Source: Candidatus Bathyarchaeota archaeon (GTDB lineage: Archaea > Thermoproteota > Bathyarchaeia > Bathyarchaeales > Bathycorpusculaceae). From it: a stretch of DNA of 35,667 nucleotides. The notes below the pieces were generated by a model. The model worked only from the letters and a program-made list of their open reading frames with translations, did no database searches and was not told where the DNA came from. Of this stretch, positions 15,717 to 24,250 are shown one piece after another. A program made the position numbers and the translations under genes. How positions within the stretch are numbered: position 1 is the stretch's first letter; each line of letters begins with the position of its first letter. Location: NCBI GenBank assembly GCA_025059195.1, contig JANXDU010000016.1:1-35667 (forward strand), written 5' to 3'.

Positions 15717-16754
15717 TTAAATTTTCTCGTATATGCGGTCGGTGGTGTATTTTCCGCTTTCCATCTCCATCTCTATTTCGCGTAGCAGCAGTATGCGTTT
15801 GAAAGTGGGCGGATGCGTAGAGAACCATGTGTTGATTTTTATCCACGTGGATTTAGCTTCCTTTTCCATGGCCAGCTCAAGCTCCCGCTCGTCTAAAACA
15901 CCGTCCCTGTCCAGGTCGTATTCAGCTTTCTTCTCCATTATTGAGGAAATCTCCAGCTTAGCCGTCGCTGGATCACCTATATAAAAGGGTCTAGCTCCGG
16001 ATGGCGGCTTGGGTGAAAGCGACAAGCCATAAGTGATTTTCGCCAGGGCGCTTTGAAGGCTTCTAGGCGAAGCAGTCAAGTAGGCTGAGTATGCGTCTGC
16101 ATAATGTTCGCGAAGGCGGCTCAGCCCCCTTACACATAAAAGCGAAATGATATAGACGATGTAAGAAATTATTGCTGCTGCGAAAAAGGCTGCCTTAATG
16201 CTACTTGCTTCTTCCCGTTTTCTCGACGTGGGCGCCCATCTCCCAGCCTCCCAAGTGGCCCGTGCAATTATGTAGGCGAGAAGCGGCAGAGCGGAGAGCA
16301 CAGTCATTACAATGAAGTCTTTATGTTTGATGTGGCCTAGCTCGTGGCCTATGACGCCCTTAATCTCGTCCTTGTTAAGCTTCTTCAACAAGCCTTCGTG
16401 AACCGCCAGTGTGGAGTCTTTGGCTGTTCTGCCAAAAACGAAGGCGTTGGGGGTTTCGTCGGGCACTATGGCAAGTTTGGGCATGGGCAGACCGGATTTT
16501 TCAGCTAGTTCCCTTACGGTTTCTTCAAGCCAGGGATTTTCGCCTTTCTCCAAATAACGGAGCCTTGTGGAGCTAGCCACTATTGCTGGGCCTATAAGGT
16601 ATTGGATGAGTATGAAAAGGATTGCGCCTATTACCGCAAAAACAAGACTAACTTGAAAGATTATCATGAGCGCAGACAGGAAAAGGGCGAATATGAAGGC
16701 GGCTAAAAATATGGATGTGCCCATGGCAAGCCTAAGCTCAGCAAGCCTCCCCAA
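15717..16754 (-). CDS. htpX: HtpX-like membrane zinc metalloprotease (M48) with an EF-hand loop
   Basis: Membrane-bound peptidase of family M48 acting on damaged membrane proteins. Two N-terminal membrane spans (about residues 10-62), the zinc site HELGH at 137-141, two more hydrophobic spans (about 148-165 and 187-210) and the third ligand E216 in REHYAD are all present. Unusually, residues 280-291 form a perfect 12-residue EF-hand loop (DLDRDGVLDERE) followed by a helix, inserted before the conserved STHPP segment. TTG start with no other good choice except ATG 16724, which would cut the conserved N-terminus. Lies 51 nt behind the copper ATPase gene. Confidence 0.92.
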   Translation of the reverse strand: MGRLAELRLAMGTSIFLAAFIFALFLSALMIIFQVSLVFAVIGAILFILIQYLIGPAIVASSTRLRYLEKGENPWLEETVRELAEKSGLPMPKLAIVPDETPNAFVFGRTAKDSTLAVHEGLLKKLNKDEIKGVIGHELGHIKHKDFIVMTVLSALPLLAYIIARATWEAGRWAPTSRKREEASSIKAAFFAAAIISYIVYIISLLCVRGLSRLREHYADAYSAYLTASPRSLQSALAKITYGLSLSPKPPSGARPFYIGDPATAKLEISSIMEKKAEYDLDRDGVLDERELELAMEKEAKSTWIKINTWFSTHPPTFKRILLLREIEMEMESGKYTTDRIYEKI

Positions 16755-16805
16755 TGTTCACAACCCAATAAAAATGCGTTAGCAAGCCGAGTTAAGGTTT
16801 TCCCT

Positions 16806-18947
16806 TTAGGCAAGTTTTGCGTATTTTTTGGGATTTCTCCTAAACTCTTCTTCGCAAATCCGCGAACAGAAGTAAATGACCCGTCCCTCATGTTCAATTT
16901 TGCTGTAGGCTGCATCTGGATCTATTTTCATGCCACAAACTGGGTCGGTAACCAAGCGCTTTTTCTCCATTTCCATTTTCACCCCCTCCGGCTCATACTT
17001 CCTTAAAGTTTGACTGTTCAAGGCAACTATAATAGTGCTTAGGGACATTATTATTGCGCCCACGGCTGGTGGTAAGCTTACGCTGTAGCCAGCCAGCACG
17101 CCAGCCGCGAGCGGTATAGTCACTGTATTGTAGCCGGCTGCCCACCATAGGTTTTGAACCATTTTAGCGTAGGTTTTTCGGGAAACGTCTATGACTTTCA
17201 CCACGTCTCGGGGATCGTTTCGGACAAGGATTATGTCGGCGCTTTCTATCGCCACATCTGTTCCAGCGCCTATGGCTATGCCCACATCCGCCGTAACCAG
17301 CGCCGGCGCATCGTTCACGCCGTCGCCGACCATGGCGACACGGTAACCTTCATCTTTGAGCAGTTTTATTTTTTCGGCTTTTTTGTCTGGTAAAACTCTG
17401 GCGAAGTAGTTTTCTATGTCGAGTTCTCTGGCAACCCAGTTGGCAACTTCTTCCGAGTCGCCTGTAAGCATGTAAACTTTAACGCCCATCTTTTTGAGTC
17501 CCCTAACGGCCTCGTGGGATTCCGGCCTAATCATGTCGGCCAAAGCTAAGGCGCCGGCAAGCTTGCCGTCAACAACCACAAAAACAACGGTTTTGCCTTG
17601 CTTATACAATTCCTCTATTTTTGGGTCGTTGACCCTTATTCCCAACTCGTCTAAGAGGTTTACGCTTCCAACGTAGACTTTGTTTTTCCCAACTTTGCCG
17701 TAGGCGCCCCGGCCAGGTAAAGATTTGAACTCCTTGGCTTGTGGAATTTTGACTCCCCTGCTTTCGGCGTGTCCAACTATGGCTTTGGCAATCACGTGTT
17801 CCGAGTTTAGTTCCACGGCGGCTGCCAAACCCAAAAGCCTGTTTTCCGAAGTATACGCGACGACGTCGGTTACGCCGAATTTGCCAACCGTTAAAGTGCC
17901 AGTCTTGTCGAAGACTACCACGTCTACGTCTTTAACCATTTCGAAGGCACGTCTATCCCTTATGAGGATGCCGCTTTTCGCCGTTATCGAAGTGGAAAGC
18001 GCTACAACAAGCGGTATAGCCAAACCAAGCGCGTGGGGGCAAGCAATAACGAGCACGGTTACAGCCCTTTCAAGGGCAACGTCTGAACCAGCCAGAAAAC
18101 TCCATATGACGAAGGCGGCTATTCCAACCGCAAGCGCCACATAAAAGAGCAAGGCTGCAGCTCTGTTAGCCAAATCCTGCGTTCTTGAACGGCTTTCTTG
18201 GGCTTGTCTAACAAGCCTTATGACTTGCGCTAAGTAGGTTTCCTCGCCTGTCCGTTCAACCTGCACTTTTAACATGCCTTCACCGTTTATGGCGCCGCCC
18301 ACTACCTTGTCGCCGACGGTTTTGTTCACCGGTTTTGACTCGCCGGTCAACAGCGCCTCATTAACGGAGGATTCACCCTCAACGACAACGCCGTCAGATG
18401 GAATTTTCTCGCCGGGTCGAACCAGCACAACGTCGCCTCTCCGCAGTTGGGTGACTGGCACGTCTAAGACTTCGCCGTTTTTGATTAGGTGAGCCATAGT
18501 GGGCATTATGCGGACAAGCTCTTCCAGCGCCATTGAGGCGCCCATGACGCTTCTGGCTTCAACCCAGTGGCCCAGAAGCATGACGTCAATTAATGTTGCG
18601 AGCTCCCAGTAGAAGTCTTTGCCACGGAAGGCGAAAACCGTTCCAAGTGAGTAGAACATGGCCACTGAAATAGCCACGCCGATAAGCGTCATCATGCCGG
18701 GCTGTTTGGCCCTAACTTCGTCCACCAAACCCTTGAGGAAGGGCCAGCCGCCATAAAGGTAGACGATTAGGGACAACAATGAAACGGTTTCCCTTTGGAA
18801 GGGGATTTTAAGCCATTCAAGGCCAAACCACATTTGAATCATTTCGGACAAAAGCAGAATAGGCACAGTTAAAGCCAGTGAAACCCAGAATCTTTGTTTA
18901 AACCCTTCCACGTGGTGGGCGTGGTGATGGTGGCCGTGGCCGTTCAA
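16806..18947 (-). CDS. copB: Copper-exporting P-type ATPase, CopB-like (P1B-3), with C-terminal YHS/TRASH domain
   Basis: Pumps copper out of the cytoplasm using ATP. The N-terminus is His-rich ([10 protein letters not shown]) in place of a CxxC domain. The membrane metal site is CPH at 303-305, which marks the CopB type rather than CPC of CopA. TGES at 201-204, DKTGT at 347-351 and [10 protein letters not shown] are the actuator, phosphorylation and hinge motifs. The last 45 residues form a YHS/TRASH metal-binding domain ([14 protein letters not shown]). About eight membrane spans, 713 aa. TTG start with a GGGGGCG site, 20 nt after the Lrp-type regulator stop, indicating an operon regulator-pump-protease. 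Confidence 0.95.
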   Translation of the reverse strand: MNGHGHHHHAHHVEGFKQRFWVSLALTVPILLLSEMIQMWFGLEWLKIPFQRETVSLLSLIVYLYGGWPFLKGLVDEVRAKQPGMMTLIGVAISVAMFYSLGTVFAFRGKDFYWELATLIDVMLLGHWVEARSVMGASMALEELVRIMPTMAHLIKNGEVLDVPVTQLRRGDVVLVRPGEKIPSDGVVVEGESSVNEALLTGESKPVNKTVGDKVVGGAINGEGMLKVQVERTGEETYLAQVIRLVRQAQESRSRTQDLANRAAALLFYVALAVGIAAFVIWSFLAGSDVALERAVTVLVIACPHALGLAIPLVVALSTSITAKSGILIRDRRAFEMVKDVDVVVFDKTGTLTVGKFGVTDVVAYTSENRLLGLAAAVELNSEHVIAKAIVGHAESRGVKIPQAKEFKSLPGRGAYGKVGKNKVYVGSVNLLDELGIRVNDPKIEELYKQGKTVVFVVVDGKLAGALALADMIRPESHEAVRGLKKMGVKVYMLTGDSEEVANWVARELDIENYFARVLPDKKAEKIKLLKDEGYRVAMVGDGVNDAPALVTADVGIAIGAGTDVAIESADIILVRNDPRDVVKVIDVSRKTYAKMVQNLWWAAGYNTVTIPLAAGVLAGYSVSLPPAVGAIIMSLSTIIVALNSQTLRKYEPEGVKMEMEKKRLVTDPVCGMKIDPDAAYSKIEHEGRVIYFCSRICEEEFRRNPKKYAKLA

Positions 18948-18967
18948 AATTTTTCGCCCCCAATTTA

Positions 18968-19426
18968 TTAGCCTTTGAGTTTTTCAAGGATTATTGCGGG
19001 ACAGATCTTTTTAACTCCCTCTATTGGCCCGATTTTTTCTGATATAAGCTTTGTAAGTTCCCGGCCATCCTTGGTCCATATTTCAGTCATTATCATGTGG
19101 TCACCTGTGGATGTGGCAACGCAGCGAATTTCCTTAAGCTCGCAGAGTTTTTGGGCGACCTCTAAAAGCTTAGAGGGGTCCACGTCTATGCCCACAATCG
19201 CAACGGTGTTTAGGCCTATCTTCGCCGGGTCTATCTCTATCGTGAACCGTTTTATCACACCCCTTTCTTTGAGGGCTTGAACCCTCTTCCGAATCGTGGA
19301 TTCGCTTAATTTCAGTTTTTGAGCCATCTCCAAAAACGGGAGCCTCGCGTCTTCTTGTAGGAGCTTCAAGATTTTCTTGTCAACTTCGTCTATCTCCGCG
19401 AAATTCTTTACCATTTTTCGCACCAT
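18968..19426 (-). CDS. Lrp/AsnC family transcriptional regulator
   Basis: HTH regulator with a C-terminal RAM ligand/oligomer domain. Residues after the start read [20 protein letters not shown], with the [28 protein letters not shown], then the RAM domain ([35 protein letters not shown]). The open frame reaches 19591, but the upstream part is unrelated and overlaps the promoter. The starts at 19426 (MVRKMVKNF) or 19414 fit the family (about 150 aa). First gene of the unit with copB and htpX, and divergent from the peroxiredoxin cluster. An 11-bp inverted repeat overlaps its start and the shared TATA region, so autoregulation is likely. The effector is unknown. Confidence 0.9.
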   Translation of the reverse strand: MVRKMVKNFAEIDEVDKKILKLLQEDARLPFLEMAQKLKLSESTIRKRVQALKERGVIKRFTIEIDPAKIGLNTVAIVGIDVDPSKLLEVAQKLCELKEIRCVATSTGDHMIMTEIWTKDGRELTKLISEKIGPIEGVKKICPAIILEKLKG

Positions 19427-19461
19427 TTTGCGCGACTTTAGCCGAATTTTGTGCGAAAAAT
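19413..19461. promoter_or_regulatory. Inverted repeat in the divergent regulator/peroxiredoxin promoter (putative operator)
   Basis: ATTTTTCGCAC (19413-19423) and its exact reverse complement GTGCGAAAAAT (19451-19461) flank 27 nt. Arm centres are 38 bp apart, between three and four helical turns. The right arm touches a TATA-like AATATATATG at 19459-19467 usable by both directions. The left arm overlaps the start of the Lrp-type gene. Position suggests binding by that regulator, which is inference. Confidence 0.5.
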
Positions 19462-19518
19462 ATATATGTCTTGGAAGATAAAAGGGTTGTGGTGTACGAA
19501 AATCGAGGAGGAATAGGT

Positions 19519-20184
19519 GTGGAAAAGGGCGAAGAGAAAAAACCGCTTTTATGCCTCGGCGAGGTTGTTCCAGACTTTGAAGCTGTGACAACCCACGGCA
19601 AGATTAGGCTTTCCGACTTCAAGGGAAAATGGGTGATTTTATTCTCCCACCCAGCCGACTTCACACCCGTTTGCACAACAGAGTTTGTGGCTTTTGCCCA
19701 AATCCATCCGGAACTCGCGAAACGCAATGTCCAACTTATAGGGTTAAGCATTGACAGCGTTTACTCCCACATCGCTTGGGTCAGAACTATTAAAGAAAAG
19801 CTCGGCGTAACCATACCCTTCCCAATAATCGCCGACTTAGACATGAAAGTCGCCAACCTATTCGGTATGATACATCCCAAGCAAAGCACAACAGCCGCAG
19901 TTCGCTGCGTCTTCGTAATAGACCCGGAGATGAGGCTGCGGGCGATGATATATTATCCGTTGAATGTTGGAAGAAACATGGACGAGATTTTGAGGTTAAT
20001 TGACGCTTTGCAGACAGCCGACAAATACAAGGTGGCTTTGCCAGCTAACTGGAGACCCGGCGACCCAGTTATAGTGCCGGCGCCGGCGACCCAAGAAGAC
20101 GCTGAAAAACGTTTGCAAGACGCAGCCCGGGAAGGCTACGAGTGTTTGGACTGGTTCCTCTGCAAGAAAAAGCTTCCACAATAG
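19519..20184 (+). CDS. Peroxiredoxin (archaeal Prx, thiol peroxidase)
   Basis: Reduces peroxides through a catalytic cysteine in the loop DFTPVCTTE (C52 from the chosen start). The C-terminal extension has two further cysteines ([12 protein letters not shown]), as in the archaeal Prx6-like group that forms decamers. Start fixed by AGGAGG at 19505-19510 before GTG 19519; the in-frame sequence upstream is leader. 221 aa. First gene of the oxygen-defence cluster: OsmC follows after 11 nt with its own AGGAGG. Reductant is likely rubredoxin- or PDO-linked, which is inferred from context. Confidence 0.95.
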   Translation: MEKGEEKKPLLCLGEVVPDFEAVTTHGKIRLSDFKGKWVILFSHPADFTPVCTTEFVAFAQIHPELAKRNVQLIGLSIDSVYSHIAWVRTIKEKLGVTIPFPIIADLDMKVANLFGMIHPKQSTTAAVRCVFVIDPEMRLRAMIYYPLNVGRNMDEILRLIDALQTADKYKVALPANWRPGDPVIVPAPATQEDAEKRLQDAAREGYECLDWFLCKKKLPQ

Positions 20185-20195
20185 GAGGGAAACTT

Positions 20196-20612
20196 TTGGC
20201 GCAAAAGCTTAATTCAACATCCAAGCTTGTGAAAGATTTTCTGATAGTTGTGAATAACGGCAGAGCCCACAGCGTATGCGTCGACTTACCGCCAGAACTT
20301 GGAACAAACATGGGACCCACAGCCCTTGAACTATGCGTTATGAGCTACGCTGGCTGTTTCACAACCATTTTTGCGTTGATGGCTAAGAAATTGAGGGTTC
20401 CCTTAAAAGACTTGGAGGTTAAACTTGAAGCCGTAAAGTCCGACGAAGCTGGAACCATAACGGAAGCATCCTTCCACATAACAGTTAAAACAGAAGCTTC
20501 AGAAGAAACAGTTCAAAGAATCTTTAAGTTAACGGTGGAAAAATGTCCCGTCGGAAAGCTTTTCGAAAGAGCCAACGTCAAAATCAGCTACAACCTTAAA
20601 GCAGAAAAATAG
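20196..20612 (+). CDS. OsmC/Ohr family protein
   Basis: OsmC-fold protein of 138 aa; family members reduce organic hydroperoxides. Seen are the first cysteine-helix [22 protein letters not shown] and the later [13 protein letters not shown] with a CP pair, as expected for the two-cysteine active site. TTG start after AGGAGGG overlapping the peroxiredoxin stop. The longer frame to 20142 lies inside the preceding gene and is not used. Tail is 14 nt from the rubredoxin start. Confidence 0.9.
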   Translation: MAQKLNSTSKLVKDFLIVVNNGRAHSVCVDLPPELGTNMGPTALELCVMSYAGCFTTIFALMAKKLRVPLKDLEVKLEAVKSDEAGTITEASFHITVKTEASEETVQRIFKLTVEKCPVGKLFERANVKISYNLKAEK

Positions 20613-20626
20613 GAGGCGGATGCGTT

Positions 20627-20788
20627 TTGGCAACGTGGGAATGCATTATTTGCGGATACATCTACGACCCGGCGGTTGGGGATCCAGAACACGGCGTAAA
20701 GCCCGGAACACCCTTTGAGGCTTTGCCTGAAAACTGGGTTTGCCCAATTTGCGGCGCCCCTAAAGACCAGTTTGTTAAAAGGGAATAG
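20627..20788 (+). CDS. rub: Rubredoxin
   Basis: Small electron carrier of 53 aa with an Fe(Cys)4 site made by [10 protein letters not shown] and [11 protein letters not shown]. The surrounding [23 protein letters not shown] is the family core and is full length. TTG start at 20627 behind AGGAGG at 20611-20616; the ATG at 20620 is out of frame. Lies between OsmC and superoxide dismutase, where in anaerobes it can feed electrons to peroxide- or superoxide-removing enzymes. Confidence 0.96.
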   Translation: MATWECIICGYIYDPAVGDPEHGVKPGTPFEALPENWVCPICGAPKDQFVKRE

Positions 20789-20804
20789 TTTGGAGGTGAA
20801 ATGT

Positions 20805-21419
20805 TTGGAGCAGGCTAGACTGTATGTTTTGCCACCCCTGCCTTATGGCTATGGGGATTTGCAGCCCTATATGTCTGAGGAACAGCTGCGGATACATCAT
20901 ACTAAACATCACCAAGCCTATGTTAACGGGGCAAACGCCATCCTTCAAAGGCTGGATAAAGCCCGCAAGGAGAACCTAGACATCGACGTTAAAGCCACAC
21001 TTAAAGAACTTTCATGGAACGTGGCTGGACACTTGTTGCATTCGCTGTTTTGGGGAAACCTTGCCCCCCCAAGCAGGGGCGGCGGAAAACCCGGAGGCAA
21101 ACTTGCCGACAAAATCGTCGAAGACTTTGGAAGTTTTGAGCGTTTCCAGAAAGAGTTTTCACAAGCAGCTATAAGTGTTGAAGGCTCTGGCTGGGCAGCG
21201 TTAACCTTGTGTAGGCAGACTGGCCGCCTGATGCTGATGCAGGTGGAGAAGCACAACGTGAACGTTTATCCAATGTTCCGAATCCTAATGGTTTTAGACG
21301 TTTTCGAGCACGCCTACTACATAGACTACAAAAACGACAGAGCAAAGTTTATTGAGGCTTCCTGGAAAATCGTCAACTGGGATGAAGTCGACAAACGCTT
21401 GGAAGAAGCCCTAAAATAG
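20805..21419 (+). CDS. sod: Superoxide dismutase (Fe/Mn)
   Basis: Converts superoxide to peroxide and O2. Metal ligands are in [24 protein letters not shown] and [17 protein letters not shown]. Length 204 aa is normal for archaeal cytoplasmic SOD. Start is the TTG at 20805 behind GGAGGTGA (20792-20799). The in-frame upstream extension overlaps rubredoxin and is not coding in this frame. Presence of SOD rather than only superoxide reductase is notable in a cluster with rubredoxin. Flavodoxin follows after 15 nt. Confidence 0.95.
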   Translation: MEQARLYVLPPLPYGYGDLQPYMSEEQLRIHHTKHHQAYVNGANAILQRLDKARKENLDIDVKATLKELSWNVAGHLLHSLFWGNLAPPSRGGGKPGGKLADKIVEDFGSFERFQKEFSQAAISVEGSGWAALTLCRQTGRLMLMQVEKHNVNVYPMFRILMVLDVFEHAYYIDYKNDRAKFIEASWKIVNWDEVDKRLEEALK

Positions 21420-21434
21420 GCTGGAAATCCCCCT

Positions 21435-21875
21435 ATGCCAAAAATTCTGGTTCTCTACTATAGCAAGACTGGAAACACTGAGAAGATGGCTAACGCTGTG
21501 GTTGAAGGTGCAAAAACCGTGCAGGGCGTGGAGGTGGAATTAGCCTACTATGCAACGGCGGAGCAGCTGAAGGAGTTTGACGCCATAATTGTTGGTACGC
21601 CTACCTACCACCATGACACAACTATTGACATTAAGAAACTTTTTGAAGATGCTGCCACAAAGAACATTGACCTAAAAGGCAAGATAGGCGCTGCCTTCGG
21701 GTCTTATGGCTGGAGCGGCGAAGCGCCAAGGCTTGTTGTTGAGATCATGAAGAACCGTTTTGGCATGGAAGTGGTGGAACCGCCCCTCTTAGCGAAATAC
21801 ACGCCCGACCAAGGGATACTTGAAAAATGCCGTGAACTTGGACGGAAAATCGCCGAGAGGCTTATCCGTAAATAG
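21435..21875 (+). CDS. Flavodoxin-like FMN protein
   Basis: Flavodoxin-fold electron carrier or small FMN oxidoreductase of 146 aa. The phosphate-binding loop YYSKTGNTEKMA is at residues 9-20. FMN-contact segments GTPTYHHDT and FGSYGWSGEA are in place. Cytosolic, no fusion to other domains. Cotranscribed with the SOD and rubredoxin genes judging by spacing (15 nt). Confidence 0.9.
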   Translation: MPKILVLYYSKTGNTEKMANAVVEGAKTVQGVEVELAYYATAEQLKEFDAIIVGTPTYHHDTTIDIKKLFEDAATKNIDLKGKIGAAFGSYGWSGEAPRLVVEIMKNRFGMEVVEPPLLAKYTPDQGILEKCRELGRKIAERLIRK

Positions 21876-21889
21876 GCATATAACTATGG

Positions 21890-22381
21890 GTGAGAAAGGC
21901 CATGTCATCGCAGGATGCGCTTTTAAACTTCATTAGGCGGCAGATAATGGTTGAAAACGAGATTGTAGACTCGCTTAACGAGGCTTTGAAAAGCATTGGA
22001 AACCCGTCGGTAAAAGGCGTTTTAAGGGGAATCTCGTTGGATTCATTGAAGCATGCAGAAATGTATGACGCAGCCTTGAAGCTTTTAACCACAACTCCAC
22101 AAGCGCTTTCTCAGGAGCACCTTGACAAGCAGCGAAGCCTCGTGGAAAGGCATATACGCGTGGAAGCTGAACTGATTAAGAAGATTAGCGACATACTGCC
22201 AACCGTTGAAAACGAGAAGGTTAAGCTGCTTTTAACCGCCATACTTGCCGACGAGAAAAGACATCACCAGCTTTTGAAGGAAGTGTTGGAAATCATTGTG
22301 AGGGGTGAGACGATAACCGAAGAAGACTGGTGGGACATCCTTTGGAAAAACGTGCCGTTCCACGGCGCGCCGGGCGGATAG
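21890..22381 (+). CDS. Ferritin-like diiron protein
   Basis: Predicted four-helix protein of 159-163 aa. Carboxylate/histidine positions typical of ferritin-like folds: ENEIVDSL, SLKHAEMYD, RVEAELIKK and ADEKRHHQLLKE. Could be rubrerythrin-like without the rubredoxin domain; the neighbouring rubredoxin may serve in trans, which is inference. Starts are GTG 21890 or ATG 21902 (MSSQDALLNF); neither has a decisive ribosome site. Ends WDILWKNVPFHGAPGG. Confidence 0.75.
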   Translation: MRKAMSSQDALLNFIRRQIMVENEIVDSLNEALKSIGNPSVKGVLRGISLDSLKHAEMYDAALKLLTTTPQALSQEHLDKQRSLVERHIRVEAELIKKISDILPTVENEKVKLLLTAILADEKRHHQLLKEVLEIIVRGETITEEDWWDILWKNVPFHGAPGG

Positions 22382-22466
22382 CCTGCATACACTCAAACCC
22401 CCGTTTTCTTGTTTTAATGAAAGTTTTAAATGGAACATCGAGGAAACTAAGGGGAGGTGAGATTGA

Positions 22467-22886
22467 TTGGTTTCCAAGAAGTTGTTGGAAATGTTGAACG
22501 ACGCCATCGCACGGGAACTGCAAGTTTCCATCCAGTACATGTGGCAGCACGTCCAATGGAGCGGAGTTAAAGGCTTCGCAGTGCAAGAAGAACTCAAAAA
22601 AGTGGCAATTACAGAGATGAAGCATGCTGAGGCTATTGCTGAAAGACTTTTCTACTTGGGCGGAACCCCCACCACAAAACCGTCCGAAATATTCGTAGGC
22701 AAAACCCTCAAAGAAATGATAGAACGCGACATAAAAGACGAGGAAAACGCCATAAATCTGTACAAAGAAATAATAGCCCAAGCCCAAAAGGAAGGTGACG
22801 TAACCACAGCCTTCCTATTCGAAGGTATCCTAAAAGACGAGGAAGAACACCACGACCTATTCACAACCCTAGCAGAAGAACTATAG
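22467..22886 (+). CDS. Ferritin/bacterioferritin-like protein
   Basis: Four-helix diiron protein of 139 aa likely to oxidise and store iron, or to use peroxide, like ferritin/Dps-like proteins. Diiron motifs: ARELQVSIQYMWQH, TEMKHAEAIAER (ExxH), KDEENAINLYKE and KDEEEHHDLFTTL (ExxH). TTG start behind GGAGGTGA at 22453-22460. TTTTAAAT at about 22424-22431 could give it its own promoter. Last gene of the oxygen-defence cluster. Confidence 0.88.
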   Translation: MVSKKLLEMLNDAIARELQVSIQYMWQHVQWSGVKGFAVQEELKKVAITEMKHAEAIAERLFYLGGTPTTKPSEIFVGKTLKEMIERDIKDEENAINLYKEIIAQAQKEGDVTTAFLFEGILKDEEEHHDLFTTLAEEL

Positions 22887-22895
22887 AACACCAAA

Positions 22896-22948
22896 TTTCC
22901 TCCCCTTCTCCCGCATTCTCTTATTTTATTCTCTTTTCCGTTATTTTT
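22896..22948 (+). terminator. Pyrimidine/T-rich terminator-like tract
   Basis: Just after the ferritin-like gene comes a run of T- and C-rich segments (CCTCCCCTTCTCCC, TTATTTTATT, GTTATTTTTG). Archaeal transcription commonly stops at such tracts without a hairpin. Assigned by composition and position. Confidence 0.35.
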
Positions 22949-23058
22949 GACACAAGTATCCAACACTAACAGCCTAGAGGGGAGGGAGGAAAATAAGCCG
23001 TGCCCTTTGCCATTTTCTTCGCGGAGGTTTGATGGGTGTTGGAAATGTATTGATGAGA

Positions 23059-23160
23059 TTAAATTTCATGTTCCCCAAAATTCTCCGTCAAGGTTGAGAA
23101 GGCTGAAAAAGCGAGGAAATAGCCAATAACGAGCAGTGTCCAATTTAGATTTTCAGGCAA
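23059..23160 (-). CDS. Possible 33-aa single-span membrane peptide (doubtful)
   Basis: The 325-nt gap 22887-23211 holds no clear gene. One minus-strand frame reads MPENLNWTLLVIGYFLAFSA and then FSTLTENFGEHEI, a plausible single transmembrane helix with short polar ends. A TATA-like TTATATTTTG at about 23178-23187 would start transcription close to the TTG at 23160, i.e. leaderless. Very short open frames often look like this by chance. Confidence 0.22.
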   Translation of the reverse strand: MPENLNWTLLVIGYFLAFSAFSTLTENFGEHEI

Positions 23161-23211
23161 CAACCCTTTTATTTTTCAAAATATAACATAGCTGAACACA
23201 AGTGGTAGAAA

Positions 23212-23667
23212 ATGACATGGCGACACATTATCGGCGTCCTCATGCAATTGTTGCTGGTCAGCGCTAGACCAAATTGGAGTTGGGGAATACGGGAGGGCTT
23301 AACACTGCTTTTCGCCATCGCCCTCTTCCTAATAGAACTTGTTGTTTTGGCAGTTCTATTATACCTTGCAGGTTTAATTGTTGTGGGCAAAAAACGCGCG
23401 CTGTTCTCAGACGCCCTAATAATAGCGCTTCTCGGAACTGTGCTGTCAACCCTCTTCGTCATCTTCCTTCCAAATTTGATAGCGTTTTTGCTTATTGTTG
23501 TTACTTGGCTGATACTGATAAAACGGCTGTTTGAAACTGGCTGGCTTGGCGCCATCGCCGTGGGTATCCTCATCATCATAATTTACTTGGCAATCCTCGT
23601 GCTATTAGCCCTTGTTCTCGGGTTTCTGGGCTTGATAGTTAAGTGGCTAACCACTATGCCGTTATAG
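23212..23667 (+). CDS. Hypothetical multi-span membrane protein
   Basis: Unrecognised 151-aa protein made almost entirely of hydrophobic segments, about four membrane spans (roughly 27-52, 65-90, 92-104 and 110-145), joined by short basic loops (VGKKRALF, IKRLFETG). ATG start; a TATA-like AATATAACA at about 23180-23188 lies upstream. Another membrane protein gene follows after 25 nt, so they may work together. No catalytic residues evident. Confidence 0.65.
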   Translation: MTWRHIIGVLMQLLLVSARPNWSWGIREGLTLLFAIALFLIELVVLAVLLYLAGLIVVGKKRALFSDALIIALLGTVLSTLFVIFLPNLIAFLLIVVTWLILIKRLFETGWLGAIAVGILIIIIYLAILVLLALVLGFLGLIVKWLTTMPL

Positions 23668-23692
23668 AAAGCGGCCAGCGAGGTTCAAAGGG

Positions 23693-24250
23693 TTGCAGGA
23701 ATCTAAAAAGCGCACAGCCTTGCTGGGCTTGGCTTTTCTCGCTTTTCTTTTTCTTTCGTCCTATGAAAACACCATTTTCTTCAGCCTTTTGTTGGGAGAG
23801 ATTCTTAAAAACCAGTTTTTAGCTGTGGGAATGCTTTTCCTACACAACGTTCTCGTTGTTTCCATGATTCTTTTGGGCATGAACTTTTACGTCAGCTTGG
23901 TCAAGGTAGGTTTCTTCAAAAATGAGGGAAAATACGCTTACATTGTTTTAGAGCACCCGCGAGTTTATGCCCTAACCTTCACGGTAATAATAGTTTTCTT
24001 GAGCATACTGCGAGGATCAACCCTCATTTATGGTGGGGTCAGCCTCGAAGCCTTGCCGACTATATTGCTGATGAGCACGCCGGTTGGATTGGTGGAGGGC
24101 TATGGCATCTACATGACTATAAAGAATACGTTGAGTCAAACGCTTAAGACAAAAGATTTAGCCGTCATTTACGGCATTTTTCTAGCCGCCGCCTTGCTGG
24201 AGGTAGCCTTAATAAACGTTCTGATAACGATTTTGAAATTTTCAGCTTGA
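23693..24250 (+). CDS. Hypothetical membrane protein, possibly SpoIIM/DUF95-like
   Basis: 185 aa with about five membrane spans (near 10-25, 28-70, 92-110, 118-138 and 155-180). The layout of a conserved-looking loop (LLMSTPVGLVEGYGIYMTIK) after hydrophobic spans is reminiscent of the SpoIIM/DUF95 family, but the match is too weak to assert. TTG start at 23693 with AAAGGG just upstream; no ATG near. The last 9 nt overlap the convergent pncB gene. Confidence 0.6.
   Translation: MQESKKRTALLGLAFLAFLFLSSYENTIFFSLLLGEILKNQFLAVGMLFLHNVLVVSMILLGMNFYVSLVKVGFFKNEGKYAYIVLEHPRVYALTFTVIIVFLSILRGSTLIYGGVSLEALPTILLMSTPVGLVEGYGIYMTIKNTLSQTLKTKDLAVIYGIFLAAALLEVALINVLITILKFSA

Noticed and set aside
19427-19591. 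55-residue N-terminal extension of the Lrp/AsnC regulator
   Set aside because: Overlaps the divergent promoter and peroxiredoxin leader, has no family similarity, and the starts at 19426 or 19414 give the normal length.
22947-23129. 60-codon plus-strand frame in the gap after the ferritin-like gene
   Set aside because: No start signals, no domain pattern, composition like non-coding DNA.
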